From NCBI GenBank assembly GCA_021014325.1, contig CM037461.1, positions 4,365,501 through 4,429,500 on the forward strand: a stretch of DNA of 64,000 nt, read 5' to 3'. Below are positions 23,021-34,033 of the stretch, piece after piece. This DNA comes from Plazaster borealis. Its lineage: Eukaryota; Echinodermata; Asteroidea; Forcipulatida; Labidiasteridae. The translations under genes were made by a program, and so were the position numbers. Each line of letters opens with the position of its first letter. Positions within the stretch are counted from its first letter, which is position 1. A model generated the notes under the pieces. That model saw nothing but the letters and a program-made list of their open reading frames with translations. It had not been told where the DNA came from and did not search any database.

Positions 23021-23490
23021 ATCCCCTGATAGTGCAGTCGCTGACTGCACCGTTACGCGTTCGTGTTAGTTTTATTTTTAGCTCCTCACAAACTCTTCTA
23101 ACATGGTTTCAATAGACTCAGAAAAGTACACTGAATCCCCAGAACCCCTCAAAAAAGCCAAAACAAAATTCCATGTGTGAATTGCAATCGAAACCCCCCC
23201 CCCAAAAAAAAAAAACAAAAAAAACAAACAGTGTTACCCAAATCCAACTTGTTGGTTATGCTAACGTGGTCCCCTGATGGTGCAGTCGCTGACTGCACCG
23301 TCACGCGTTCGTGTTTTATGTTTTTTTTTAGCTCCTCACAAACTCTTCTAAAATGGTTTCAATAGACTCAGAAAGGTTCACTGAATCCCCAGAACCCCTC
23401 AAAAAAGGCAAAAAAAATCCATGTGTGGATTGCAGTCGAAAAAACAAAAAAAAACAATGTTACCCAAATCCAACTTGTTTTCGTTTTCTT
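23021..23490. repeat. 248-bp tandem duplication with palindrome
   Basis: Two copies (~23021 and ~23269) share the palindrome GTGCAGTC-GCT-GACTGCAC, the segment GCTCCTCACAAACTCTTCTA and GTTACCCAAATCCAACTTGT. They differ in A and C homopolymer lengths. Confidence 0.85.
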
Positions 23491-25694
23491 TTTGCACTGC
23501 TTACCAGTCTACTGAGAAACAAGGTATCTTATTTATTTGGCCCACCCTGGCCATTTTATAATAAACATCTGGTCCATTTGTGTCGGCCTGAGGTCTCATA
23601 CCACAGAGCCAGAGTGACAGGATGATTGATTGCCTGATAGTAGAGGCACAAGATCAATGACCTTGTAGGGTGTGTCGTATGTCAATGGGTATACAATTCC
23701 CATGGGATTTTATGGGGCTTCGAAGTTAAAGGTGACTGTATAGGTTGATGACTCACCCCAAGCTAAACAGGCTTTTACAGTGTTGTAGGTGGAGGGGCGG
23801 GGGGGGGGGGTAGTCAAGGATTATGAACAATTTGAAATTTGTTGACGGCACCGTTAATGACTAAACACAATTTGTTTACGACGGTACAGTCAATTGCTGC
23901 GCGATACTGCAGAACCAACATTCAAGGCTATATCCTCATAGTAATTTGAAATTTGTTGTTGTTTTACTTTTGTATGCATGGGACAGCGGCGAACATCGGT
24001 AACTCGTGCTACACGCAGAGGACATGCAAACAAAGTTGCTAGTTTTCATTTTGATGGTGTCCTGATTAGACCAAAAAACCAATAAACTCTCATGGATTGT
24101 TAAATTAAAAAAAATGCTTCGGTTCAGGAAACTTGTAAAATCCGTGGTTGTTTATGATAGCTTCTTTCATTTGTGTCATCATTTGATTTCAGATAGAATG
24201 TTTTATCATCCTTTTTTTTAAGGCCACTTCCAGTAACATACATTTCCAGCTTTGCGCGTAACAATACAGTAAGTGATGAAAAGAAAAATGAAGGATTTGA
24301 TTAAAATTTGATGAATATTTATTGTTTACCAAATTTCAAAGATATATGTATGATATATAATGTATCAACTTCTAAGGACAACTGCTTAAGCTTAAAACAA
24401 TGGGTCTATTTATAGAATATCTAAGTTATACACGATGTTTCCACTTAAAAATACACTATCAAAACAAATACATTTTTTTTTACTAACAAACTGTTAAGCA
24501 AACTCAGAAAAAAAAAGTTAATGAGTTGTGATCCTGGCATGTGTTTGGGGTAATATAGCTATTATTGATGGTTTTTATTCGACCTCAATAATACAAGAAC
24601 AACAAATACAATACAAGGCAATAACAGGAAAAAAAAATAAAACAATAGCACAACAAAAATACAAACATAAATAAATAAATAAATGAACAAACAAACAAAC
24701 AAACAAGCGTATCGCTGAAAATATCAATCCGGTCCTGTTTTAAGAGACACGATGCGATGTAGGTCCAGTATCCTAGCAGATGGCTGAATATAAAAATTTA
24801 TCAAGGAGTAGAGAGGATTTTGCGACATTTTCAAAACAGACTGCGATCAAGCTAAATGAGTCGTTTGTCGGAAATGTCAGTGGAGAAACAAGCCAAAACA
24901 GGCCAACAGGTGAAATTTTCATTTTTTTTTATTTATTTATTTTTTTTTTTAAATTTAGATGCTAAAGTAAATCTAATTTTATATTGGCAACTTCCTTTCT
25001 CACAAATAACATCAAAAGAGGGTTAAAGTTAGCATTGAAAGAACATGTGCCAATGTAGTTTCAAGAAACAACTCTACTTTAAACCCCCTTTTCTCGGTTT
25101 CATTCTCTTGCATATCTTGGTGTTTCTACTTTCACAACTTTTGAACCAAAGGTGGTATCAACATGGGGTTTTAGCAGTATTAAAGCATAGATTATGTTCT
25201 TTTCAAATGTAAAAAAACAAATTATGAACTGGGTCGACACAATACTCATTTTGCTTGATCGCATCACCCACCGATTTTTTTTTACAAAGCCCCTACAGCC
25301 AGAGATTTGTCCTGCCAAAGGCCCAAGAAAAATGGGTTCAGTCTTGAAATCTTCCTCGAGATTTCAACAGGACTAAAGTTTGGGGTAAAATTCATAAAAA
25401 AACTTCCTTTAAGATGCTAAGGATAAAGATAATGACTAATGTTTGGAGATGTCGATGCGATCTTGTTTTCAACGAAGATAAAAAGGTGCACCCAAATCAA
25501 CATTGTAGAAGTATTTAAACAGGCACTCAAAACTTTCTTAACCCTGCGTGACATCATCGAAAACCAATCACACGGTGAGGCCATCGGTCAGTAGGCTACA
25601 ATCCGTTTGTATTTTGCGTGTAATTAATTTTTGTGGAGAACCCAATCAAGTTCAAATGGCCCAAACCATTAGATATGGACCCTACTCAATTCAT
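23491..25694. other. No gene recognised
   Basis: AT-rich sequence with a G run near 23797, AAAT and CAAA microsatellites at 24665-24706 and scattered T runs. Short open frames show no domain. Confidence 0.5.
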
Positions 25695-25985
25695 CCAAAT
25701 AAACAACCAGGTCACTGCTTAAAACCATTTAAAAACCCACCTTAAAACCATATGGTTCATTTAACCCAGTAGTAGCTATTGACCCCAAGGTCAAGCAACT
25801 GCTGTGCAATTCCTATGGGAATTCCGGGAGAGCTGGTCTTTTATGGATTGTGTGTGTGTGTGAAAAAGACCCCGGATGACAACAAGACATTACCAAGCTA
25901 TTTGGCTAGGTGTAGATGGGGAATGCTGATTTTTTTTTAGATTAAAACAAATAAAAATGGCGGAGTACTGATTATTTAATTAAAA
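25695..25985. repeat. Dispersed repeat, copy left of the Polinton
   Basis: The segment is related, in the same orientation, to 42462-42755 on the other side of the Polinton. Shared blocks include AACAACCAGGTCACTGCTTA, TGGTTCATTTAAC, GGGAATTCCGGGAGAGCTG and GCTATTTGGCTAGGTGTAG, ending in an AAATAAAAATGGCGGAGT-like block. The family is unknown. Confidence 0.75.
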
Positions 25986-26714
25986 CCGGACAGTAGACTA
26001 CAGTCCGATGGCATCATTGAGTGTTTTAATAAAGGAAGGGGTAGAATTCACAGATATTCTTCTAACAAAGTTTACAACATATGTATTTGTATGAATGCAA
26101 AATGAAGTCGTTGAATTTTCTCACCAAACTTATTTCATGTCCCTTTAGTTCGGGCGGTCCAGTGAGTAAATGGTCGATTGATTTCGGCCTCTACGTAGAC
26201 AGCGCGTCACCGGAAGTAAACATATAATACAGTACCATCAAAGTCTTCAGATCACGCTTTTTCGGCGGCTGTTTGGTGCGACCCGCTATAGCGTGTGTAA
26301 AACTAAGGATACGTAGTGTTTACAATCGTGGGCGGTTTCGGGTGGTCAAGTGAGTAAATTGCTGAGCAGTTTCGGGCGGTGCATCGACTAAAGCGTAATT
26401 AGACTGCCCGTAAGTCATACAGTAGATGACACATTAAATAGCCCCTATATAAGATACACGTTAAAACAAAACTGGAGGGACATTTGATATGTTTTCCCCC
26501 ACCCTTCAAAAAGTGTGTGTGTGTGGGGGGGGGGGCACGTGTCCCCCCGTGCCCCCCCCCCCCCAGGATTGACGCCCCTGGATAGGACTAATGCTCCTTT
26601 TTTAAAGTCAAATTGACTAACACATTTGTACAGTGTATAGACAGGAAAGTGACTGACATGGGTTACTTCAACATTGTGTGTGAAGCATATGGGAGATTTT
26701 AAAGTATATCGGAG
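25986..26714. other. Polinton left flank, no gene recognised
   Basis: It holds two related short segments, TTCGGGCGGTCCAGTGAGTA (26149) and TTCGGGTGGTCAAGTGAGTA (26337), and a GT/G/C homopolymer tract at 26514-26574. The target duplication CGGAG of the Polinton is at 26710-26714. Confidence 0.5.
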
Positions 26715-27009
26715 AGTAGTAGGAACAATGGGGGTTCTGGACCACCTTGCTTGGGGGGGTTCTGGACCACCTTGCTTTGGGGTATATACAAATAGAGCAC
26801 ATGGGGTTTGCTCCCAGCTTTATTGATAGGGCTCGCCCCGCTCTCTTAGCGGGCTGCTGGTTCTAGACCACTTTTGGGTTGGGATATATATACAAATAGA
26901 GCACATGGGGTTCTACTAAATTTTCGTATACGAAAATTAGGTTTTAATAGGGCTCGCCCCGCTCTCTTGGCGGGCTCGACCCACAGCCAGCAACTCCCAA
27001 CCTTAACGC
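26715..27009 (+). repeat. Polinton left terminal inverted repeat
   Basis: About 295 bp, matching 41411-41716 in inverse orientation up to CCTTAACGC. Internally it has a direct duplication: TTCTGGACCACCTTGCTT twice, and ACAAATAGAGCACATGGGGTT followed by AGGGCTCGCCCCGCTCTCTT twice. It contains the perfect palindrome AATTTTCGTA/TACGAAAATT at 26919-26938. Confidence 0.95.
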
Positions 27010-27056
27010 CTCATTTGTATATACAATTAGACATATACACTGCACCTGTATACACG

Positions 27057-27257
27057 ATGGAGTGTGATAAGTGCCACAATTTTTTTAAGAGGTACTACAA
27101 CCTGAAGAGACACCTGGAGAACCGTAAGACACCTTGCTTACAAGAACCGCGGCAATACATATGTATGGATTGTGGTGGGGAGCTGAGCTGTAGCTCCTCC
27201 TTGTGGAGGCACAAGAATATTTGCCCGGCACACCGCAGAACAAAAATTGTGATATAA
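27057..27257 (+). CDS. Small zinc-finger protein (Polinton)
   Basis: A 66-codon frame starting 48 bases inside the left TIR. It begins MECDKCHNFFKRYYNLKRH, a CxxC...H finger ending in ENRKTPC, and continues with a second finger, YICMDCGGELSCSSSLWRH followed by KNIC. Two C2H2/C2HC-type fingers in so short a protein suggest a DNA-binding or regulatory role. The start codon was chosen because it begins the first finger and because the 14 bases ACACGATGGAGTGT around it are repeated at the right end (inverted, near 41386). Zinc-finger genes next to TIRs are known in other Polintons; the function is unproved. Confidence 0.75.
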   Translation: MECDKCHNFFKRYYNLKRHLENRKTPCLQEPRQYICMDCGGELSCSSSLWRHKNICPAHRRTKIVI

Positions 27258-27303
27258 CAAACTTTTGCAGGCAAAGTTTTCGTCTACGAAAGTTGAACAC
27301 GAG

Positions 27304-27570
27304 CTAAGAGCTGTGACAACACCAACGAAAACTGTTGTTTAGCTTTTTTTCTTGAGATATGTTCCTATGTCTTATTTTATCTCGGCCACAGTCTCGGCAT
27401 AGCTGTATTTCACTCTGAACCCCAATACCACAGGATTTACAGGGTATTGAAATATTTCTGCCTTTACGGATCTTTACTAAGTGGTACTTACAATATTTAC
27501 CGCAGCAGCTCCTATTACAAAGATCAACTTCACCAACTTTAACCCAAGCACAAACATTGTGTCCTTTCAT
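27304..27570 (-). CDS. Small Cys-rich zinc-ribbon-like protein (Polinton)
   Basis: 88 codons starting MKGHNVCAWVKVG. The Cys pattern is CNRSCCGKYCKYH, then CKSCG, then LCRDCG, enough for two treble-clef or ribbon-like zinc sites. The C-terminus (KKLNNSFRWCCHSS) is not conserved-looking. It is transcribed away from polB and toward the TIR zinc-finger gene, with its stop 46 bases from that gene's stop. I recognise the pattern as recurring in Polintons but know no function. Confidence 0.7.
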   Translation of the reverse strand: MKGHNVCAWVKVGEVDLCNRSCCGKYCKYHLVKIRKGRNISIPCKSCGIGVQSEIQLCRDCGRDKIRHRNISQEKKLNNSFRWCCHSS

Positions 27571-27810
27571 TTCGCAGATTGAATATCTCAGGTATACATT
27601 TATGTCTAAATGGTTTTTATCATTAGGGAATCCCCAATTTATTGCGCAATGTGCATGGGAAATTCCCTAAGTTTTGTAAAATGAACACTTCAATTAGAGA
27701 TATGTGTGTTGTAGGTTATGCTATCACCAGCAAACCTCATGCCCTCTACTGTTGGGTTTTGTGTGTTAATGACTCTCTATTAGAGAAATACGTCGTAGCT
27801 TATACTATAA

Positions 27811-30800
27811 ATGACGAGTACTTCAAAAACGTTTAGAACGGTACAAGACTACCAAAATGAGATTCTAGAGCAGTTTGAATATAAAGAGACGGATGAGCTA
27901 GTCTTTAGGCAGACCCCACGGGTGATCGGGAAATATCTGCGGGGTTAGCAGATGGTTGTGCCCAAAGGGCATCTCCTTAGCGCAGACCCCAGAGCCTTTC
28001 TGGACGACGTGCGCTCTCAGATTTACCAAAAACTTGAGGAAGAGCTTAAAGCTTTTAACGGTATTAAGTTTCAGCTGGCTCTCAAGCTTCAACTTCGAAA
28101 AGACAACCCTGATGGGAGTGAGGAATACACTGATCCCGTGCTCCGCCACAAACAAGAGTCTGTTTTGCAGGCTAACGATATTAATGATGCACTAGACAGG
28201 GCCTTTCCCCGCATCCAGGAGACGCTTGAAAAATTTACTCAAAGAGGCTCGGGGTGGACGGTTGACCACGTAGAGATGCTGTGGCTTGACATTGCTCGGT
28301 ACCAGCCCTTGAGAGGCGGCTCATACATTCCACTACCCGCAGCGGTGAAAAGCAAGAAGGCGGTCATCAACGTGAAGAACAATGATGATCACTGCCTGAG
28401 ATGGTCCTTACGGTCTGCTCTCTTCCCCGCCAGAGCCCACACGGATAGGCCTTCCCAATATCCCACTGATGATGGCCTAGACTTCACGGGGATCGAGGCT
28501 CCTACTCCCTACTCTCAGATCCTGAAGGTTGAAAAACAAAACAACCTAGCTATCAACATATTTGGCTGGGATAAGGGTGTTATCGTTCACGGGCTAAGCA
28601 AAATGCCCATGGACATGCCCAGGATTAACCTCTTGCTGATCGAGAAGGCAGGCAAGTTTCACTACACATGGGTCAAAAACCTAAACCGTCTTCTCTACCA
28701 AGAAAACAAGCACCGGGAGCGTACGCACTTTTGTGAGAGATGTCTCCATGGGTACTCGAGAGAAGACCTCCTAGAAGCTCACAAGCCTGAATGTTGTGGG
28801 ATCGGTCAGACGGCGGTGAGGGTAGAGATGCCAGAAGAGGGAAAAAATAAGCTGACCTTTCAAAACCACCACAAGCAGTTTCCCGCCCCTTTCATCATCT
28901 ACGCCGACTTTGAGGCTCTAACTACAAAGGTAGAGGGGCCCGAGCTGGACCCCACGAAGAGCAACACTCGGAAGACGCAGCACCACGAGACTTGTGGCTA
29001 TTGCTATGTAGTCGTTCGCTGCGATGGACGGACAAAAACACCTGTAGAATACCGTGGACACGACGCGGCGGAGCACTTCTTAAAAGCGATCCAGTATGAG
29101 GAGCGAAAGATCAAGGAGGTGCTAGCCAACCCTAAAGCAATGAAGATGACCGCTAATGACCGGCGAGCCTTTAAGGCAGCCATCACCTGCCACGTATGTG
29201 AGAAGCCACTTGAGGGAGATACTGTCCGCGACCACTGTCATATCACTGGAAAATTAAGAGGCGCTGCACACAACGCTTGCAACTTGAAGCTGCGCCTGAG
29301 CCCTAAAACCACAACCATACCTGTGGTCTTCCACAATTTGCGGTTCTCACCTCCTGATGCAGGCCATTTCCAAGGTAGAGGGTAAGATTTCTTGCATCCC
29401 GAACAACACCGAGAAATACATTAGCTTCTCCCTCGGTCAGCTCCGATTTATCGACAGCGTCCAGTTCTTGCCGTCCTCTCTTGACGAGTTAGTAGCAGCC
29501 AACCTGCCCGAGGCTTTCCAAATAACGGGCCAGTACGAGCCATGTAAAGAAAGGCGCAATCTTTTGTTGCGCAAGGGCGTCTACCCGTACGAGTACATGG
29601 ACTCTTGGGAAAGGTTTGCAGAGCCAGGTCTCCCTCCGAAGGAAGCCTTCTACAGCAAGCTGAAAGACGAGTACATTAGCGAGGCCGACTACGTTCATGC
29701 ACAAAAGGTGTGGGAGACCTTTAGATGCCACACCATGGGAGACTACCACGACCTCTACAACCGCACAGATGTGCTCCTTTTGGCAGATGTCTTCGAGACT
29801 TTCCGGAAGACCTGCATGCGGCAGTACGGCTTGGACCCCGCACATTACTACACCAGTCCTGGCCTCTCTTGGGACGCGTTGCTCAAAAGACGGGTGTAGA
29901 ACTCAAACTGCTCACAGACTATGACCAGCACCTTTTCATCGAGAAGGGGATGCGAGGTGGTATCTCCATGGTATCTAAGCGCTTTGCGAGAGCTAACAAC
30001 CCTTTGGTTAAGGGCTTTAACCCCTCCGAGCCGAACAGGTACATTTCTTACCTGGATGCTAACAACCTATATGGGTGGGCAATGAGCCAGTCGCTGCCTA
30101 CAGGCGGCTTTGAGTGGGTGGAGGAGCTGTTGTCTACAAAAGTTTTAACGGAGCATCCGGCAGACAGCCCAGAGGGCTACATCTTGGAGGTAGACTTAGA
30201 GTACCCTGTAGAGCTCCACGACGCACACAACGCCTATCCGTTAGCGCCAGAGCGCATGGTCGTTCAAAGAGAGTGGATGTCCGAGTATCAGCACAACCTA
30301 ATCTTTTGCAAGCAAAAGATTATTTCTACAGAAAAGTTTTCAGGCAAAAGATTAGTTTCAACAGAGGTTGAAAAGCTGGTACCCAATCTCCGTGATAAAG
30401 AACGATATGTGCTACACTATCGCAACCTACAGCTGTACCTCTCTCTCGGCGTGCGCTTGAAGAAGATCCACCGGGCTCTTCGCTTTGAGCAGAGCCCTTG
30501 GATGGAACCCTACATCCGGATGAACACGGAGTACCGGAAGGAGGCAACCAACGTCTTCGAAAAGAACCTCTACAAACTCATGAACAATAGTGCATTTGGG
30601 AAAACGATGGAGAACCTACGCAAGCGGGTCGACGTTAAGCTGGTGTGCAGTGATGAAGAAGATAAGCTAAGGAGACTTATTGCCAGCCCGGCCTTTGCTC
30701 GGGCAAACATCTTTGATGACAACCTCGCGGCGATCCAGGTTCATAAGAGCCGCCTGGTACTCAACCGGCCCGCCTACGTGGGTATGAGCATACTCGACCT

Positions 30801-31359
30801 TTCGAAGCACCTTATGTACGACTTCTACTATAATCAGATAAAGGCTCGGTATGGTGATCGGTGTCAGCTCCTTTACACAGACACAGACTCTCTCCTCCTT
30901 GATATCCAAACCGAGGATGTGTACAAAGACATAGCCGAAGACCAGAACCTCTACGACACATCTGACTACCCCAAAGAGCACTACCTCCACAACACGGTAA
31001 ACAAGAAGGTATTGGGAAAGATGAAGGACGAGTGCGCCGGGCGCCCCATCGCCGAGTATGTGGGGCTGCGGCCTAAGATGTACTCTATCTTCGAGGCTGG
31101 CGGGAATAACATCAAAAAAGCCAAAGGTGTGAAAAAGTCTGTTGTGAAGAAACAAATTCGACATGAGCAGTATAAAGAGGCTCTATCACAAAAAAAGACC
31201 TTCCGCCACGGGATGGATGTGCTGCGTTCTGAGAGACATAGAATTTACGGTCAGCGTCTGAACAAGGTATCACTCTCCCCCTTGGACACAAAGAGGTGGA
31301 TAGCTGAAGACGGTGTCACCACACTAGCCTATGGGCACAAAGATATTATGCCTGCATAA
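27811..31359 (+). CDS. polB: Polinton DNA polymerase B (protein-primed type), frame interrupted
   Basis: The gene replicates the element. A 45-codon N-terminal frame (27811-27948) ends in TAG directly before ATG 27952 in the same frame. The exonuclease domain has YADFEAL (ExoI) near 28900 and YNRTDVLLLAD (ExoIII) near 29757. A CHVCEKPL...RDHCHITGK zinc/EndoVII-like insert lies near 29190. The polymerase boxes are YLDANNLYGWAM (A), KLMNNSAFGKTMEN (B) and YTDTDSLLL (C). Breaks: the in-frame stop at 27946, a deletion of about eight bases near 29344 that removes the heart of ExoII, and a one-base loss in an A run near 29886. Three palindromic units or parts (30300-30360) lie in frame in a variable loop before KLVPNLRDKERYV. 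The stop abuts a large palindrome. Confidence 0.93.
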
Positions 31360-31447
31360 AAACTAATCAAACTTTTCTACAGAAAAGTTTGCCTGCAAAG
31401 ATTATCTTTTGCTTGCAAACTTTTCTGTAGAAAAGTTTGATTAGTTT
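31360..31447. terminator. 88-nt nested palindrome between convergent polB and integrase
   Basis: The segment starts AAACTAATCAAAC and ends GTTTGATTAGTTT; nearly all 88 bases pair with the other half. Inside, two full 22-bp units (31369-31390 and 31417-31438) flank two half units. It begins at the polB stop codon and lies 22 bases before the end of the opposed integrase gene, so a bidirectional 3'-end hairpin is a reasonable inference. That role is not shown by the sequence alone. Confidence 0.6.
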
Positions 31448-31469
31448 AGTTTATCAACGAGATTGTCGC

Positions 31470-32497
31470 CTAAACTTTCGTAGACGAAAGTTTAAGCAAA
31501 AGTTTAACAGGTGGCACCTGGGTGTTGGGAGGCACCACAAGTAGCTCTTCTCGTACAAACCCACGAGCTGGTACCCCACGATCTTTCATAAGATAATAAA
31601 GAACAGGCTCTCCGGGTTTAGTGACTGAACGCCCAAGCCGGTGCACCCGGAGGGACCATACTGGGTCAGTTGCGCGACGACGCCCACCTTCTAGCTCACC
31701 TGGCTGGTAGAGGTACCGAACGCCCACGCCCGAGGGGAGCTTTTGCTCGTTGAGACCAACAGGGCGGTCTGCAATGGTAGAGGGCTTTTGTTTTACCGAT
31801 TTTGCCTTGATGGCTTCTGAGGGCTTTTTTCCGTCAATCTGGTAACCTCTGTGTTCAGAGCTAAGACAACGGCGGGAAGTCGTGCTACCCACTCAGTTGA
31901 CCTCTCATCATCTGGGAGACGCAGCTCTACCGCATACTGATGCCCAAAGAGCTTTTCTGCTAGAGTTCGGTTGAATCTTTCCACGATGCCCTGCGCTCGA
32001 TGCAAATCTTTTTCACCCCGTCGGACTTTGACACCATGTTTCTCCAGAGTTTGGGATACGGAGCCCATAAACTCACGCCCAGGGTCAACCTGCAGCACCT
32101 TCGGCCACTTTAAAGGTCCCCGCTTGTAAATGCGGGACAACGCAGTAGCCACCTCGGTGGATTCCTTTGAAGTCAGTGGTTCAGCTTCTTTGTAGCGGCT
32201 GGCAACATCAACCACAGTCAGGGCGTATTTGTAAATCTTTCGGCCCCTGGGCAGGCGATCGTGTGGAAGAAACAATAGGTCAGCTTGGTGGACTTCATTA
32301 GGCACTGAAATATCAAATTTTGGGCGAGGCACATGGCGAGGGGATGGGAGATATATCTGCCATATAGCTTGTCTCTTGAGCCAATCTTTACTCACATCTT
32401 GAGTGACTTTTGCAGCCTCGGCTAGTTTTTGTATGGCCGCAAGTCCCTTCCAGTATCCTTGGGGGCTGTAGTACAATGCAGACAGTTTAGTATCCAT
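31470..32497 (-). CDS. int: Polinton retroviral-type integrase
   Basis: The protein inserts the element into the genome. It starts MDTKLSALYYSPQGYWKG and the rve core carries the DDE residues in HQADLLFLPHD, QVDPGREFMG and GIVERFNRTLAEKLFG. The C-terminal part has a chromodomain-like/SH3-like stretch (VGVRYLYQPGELEGG and VWSLRVHRLG). A one-base loss next to an A run near 31840 shifts the frame, so the open pieces are 31793-32497 and 31470 to ~31842. The last codons (KLSSTKV) come from the palindromic unit at 31472-31493, which also supplies the gene's end. It converges with polB. Confidence 0.9.
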
Positions 32498-32709
32498 ATA
32501 AGTTTACGCCTGCAAAGTCTAACTAAACTTTTCTGAAGAAAAGTTTTTTTACAATCAAAAGATTATCTGTAGAAAAAAATCTTTTGCCTGCAAAGATTAG
32601 TTTGTGATTGCAAAAATAACTAAACTAAACCTAATCAAACTTTTCTGTGCAAGCAAAGATAATCTTTTGCAGGCAAAAGATTAGTTTACTTAACAATCCA
32701 AACTTTCGT
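32498..32709. repeat. Cluster of palindromic units upstream of the integrase
   Basis: A 212-base gap that is almost entirely made of full and partial 22-bp palindromic units (32525, ~32579, ~32640, 32661, 32700). It separates the integrase start from the end of the next minus-strand gene. No other content is seen. Confidence 0.8.
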
Positions 32710-33156
32710 CTACGAAAGTTTATAGGCTGCGAAGGAAGTAACTCCAAGCCCCATGATAACGAAAGCAATTTCGCGATCACGTTGCTCTGGGGACGGCAAG
32801 TAGAAATCTGAGAGTTTGGGTTTTGGTTCTTCTAGCGTGGGGGCCATTGAATCACTGCCAAACTTTTCTGTAGAAAAGTTTATAAGATTGTACTGGCGAA
32901 TAGCTTCATCAACATTGCGGAAAGTGTGCACGGCATGTCCTTGGCGGCGAAGCTCTTCATTAATCCAGTCTAGGCGTTCGGCCCTCTTGCGTGACCATTC
33001 AGACTGCGCAGCTTGAAGTTGTTCTACAGCCTTGTCATGTCGTTTTCGCTCTTCATCGGCACCTGGATCACGCATCATCGAGAACAGAAAATTTGACCCA
33101 GAGAACGCAAGTGCGTTCACGACCGCTCCGCCAACAAGCATTACAATAGAAGCCAT
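32710..33156 (-). CDS. Conserved Polinton protein with N-terminal hydrophobic segment
   Basis: 148 codons from MASIVMLVGGAVVNALAF. The first ~25 residues are hydrophobic (a likely membrane or signal segment), followed by a charged helical stretch (RDPGADEERKRHDKAVEQ, QLQAAQSEWSRKRAERLDW). The Met at 33156 was chosen because the in-frame extension upstream is only a palindromic unit (33164-33185). A second unit (32860-32881) is read in frame as NFSTEKF, and a third (32700-32721) provides the stop codon. Similar proteins recur in Polintons; the role is unknown. Confidence 0.75.
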   Translation of the reverse strand: MASIVMLVGGAVVNALAFSGSNFLFSMMRDPGADEERKRHDKAVEQLQAAQSEWSRKRAERLDWINEELRRQGHAVHTFRNVDEAIRQYNLINFSTEKFGSDSMAPTLEEPKPKLSDFYLPSPEQRDREIAFVIMGLGVTSFAAYKLS

Positions 33157-33257
33157 CAAACTTAAACTTTTGTAGACAAAAGTTTTTGTAGACAAAAGAT
33201 TAGTTTAACTTATATTTGTATAATCTTTTGTATTCAAAAGAGAAAACTTATACATCT

Positions 33258-33512
33258 TTACTTTAATATGTCTGCAGGAGTATCCCCTGCTTGACAAGCA
33301 TGTCTTTAGTGGCCATAGCTAGGCCAACATCTAGTATGACCATGCCAACATCATACGGCGCAAAGTCTAACTTTGGCGTAACACCTTTATGATTTTTTAC
33401 CAAGAGTAGCGTATCCCACGGCAAGTCCACTTACTACGGCGGAGTGGTACACCAAATTAGCAAGCTGTTTACCATCAGTACTGGGGTAGTCATTTTTGTT
33501 ATGCAAGTAGGA
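33258..33512 (-). CDS. Small conserved Polinton protein, frame broken
   Basis: About 80 codons in two or three frames: NDYPSTDGKQLANLVYHSA with VVSGLAVGYATLGK (from ~33505), then GVTPKLDFAPYDVGMVILDV and GLAMATKDMLVKQG (to ~33270), ending ADILK at 33258 in a third frame. The composition suggests a small hydrophobic, possibly membrane-associated protein. The breaks are one-base indels near A runs. No ATG is visible in frame at the 5' side. The gene is missing from a simple ORF scan, but I consider it real because both halves show conserved-looking text in the right order. Confidence 0.6.
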
Positions 33513-33517
33513 GATTA

Positions 33518-34033
33518 TTATTGCATATAATGAGGATTAGTTTGTTTGTCTAATATGTTTGTCTTTGATTTTTGAGATACATTTGGTAATTGTTTTGCAG
33601 GCGTATACGAAAACTTAGCATATACCACAGCTCCAACAGCTATAACAGCCCCTGCAAGGAGCAAACAATATTTTGCCTGCAAAAGATTATCTTTTGCAGG
33701 CAAAAGATTAGTTTCTGATTGCGATGAGATTTCACTTTTATGTTCTGTAGATGAAGGATTAAGATTATCTTCAGACTTGAGACTCTGTTTGGCCTTTCGC
33801 AGCTGCTCTTTCAGCGCTTCTTGTTTTGCTTTTCTAGCTGCTGCACCTTTGCGGCCAGCCACAACTTTTTGTGAATCTTTATTAGTTAAAACTTTTGCTG
33901 GCAAAAGTTTAGTCACTCTCTTGACTTTTAACTGCGTCGATGTCGTCTCTAGGTCTTGCGCTGCTGTCATCTCCAGAGCTTGTGCTGCTTCTGTCGATGT
34001 CGTTTCTGATGGCTTTGCCATCTCTTCTGTCAT
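33518..34033 (-). CDS. Conserved Polinton protein with C-terminal membrane segment
   Basis: 171 codons. The middle has a basic helical block (KVVAGRKGAAARKAKQEAL then KEQLRKAKQSL). A transmembrane segment follows (LLLAGAVIAVGAVVYAKF, residues ~127-145) and then a short polar tail. Palindromic units are read through in frame as TKLLPAKVL (33889-33910) and NLLPAKDNLLQAKY (two units, 33667-33708). The start ATG at 34033 lies directly beside another unit (34035-34056). The upstream gene's frame overruns it by ~125 bases. The function is unknown; this type is common in Polintons. Confidence 0.75.
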   Translation of the reverse strand: MTEEMAKPSETTSTEAAQALEMTAAQDLETTSTQLKVKRVTKLLPAKVLTNKDSQKVVAGRKGAAARKAKQEALKEQLRKAKQSLKSEDNLNPSSTEHKSEISSQSETNLLPAKDNLLQAKYCLLLAGAVIAVGAVVYAKFSYTPAKQLPNVSQKSKTNILDKQTNPHYMQ

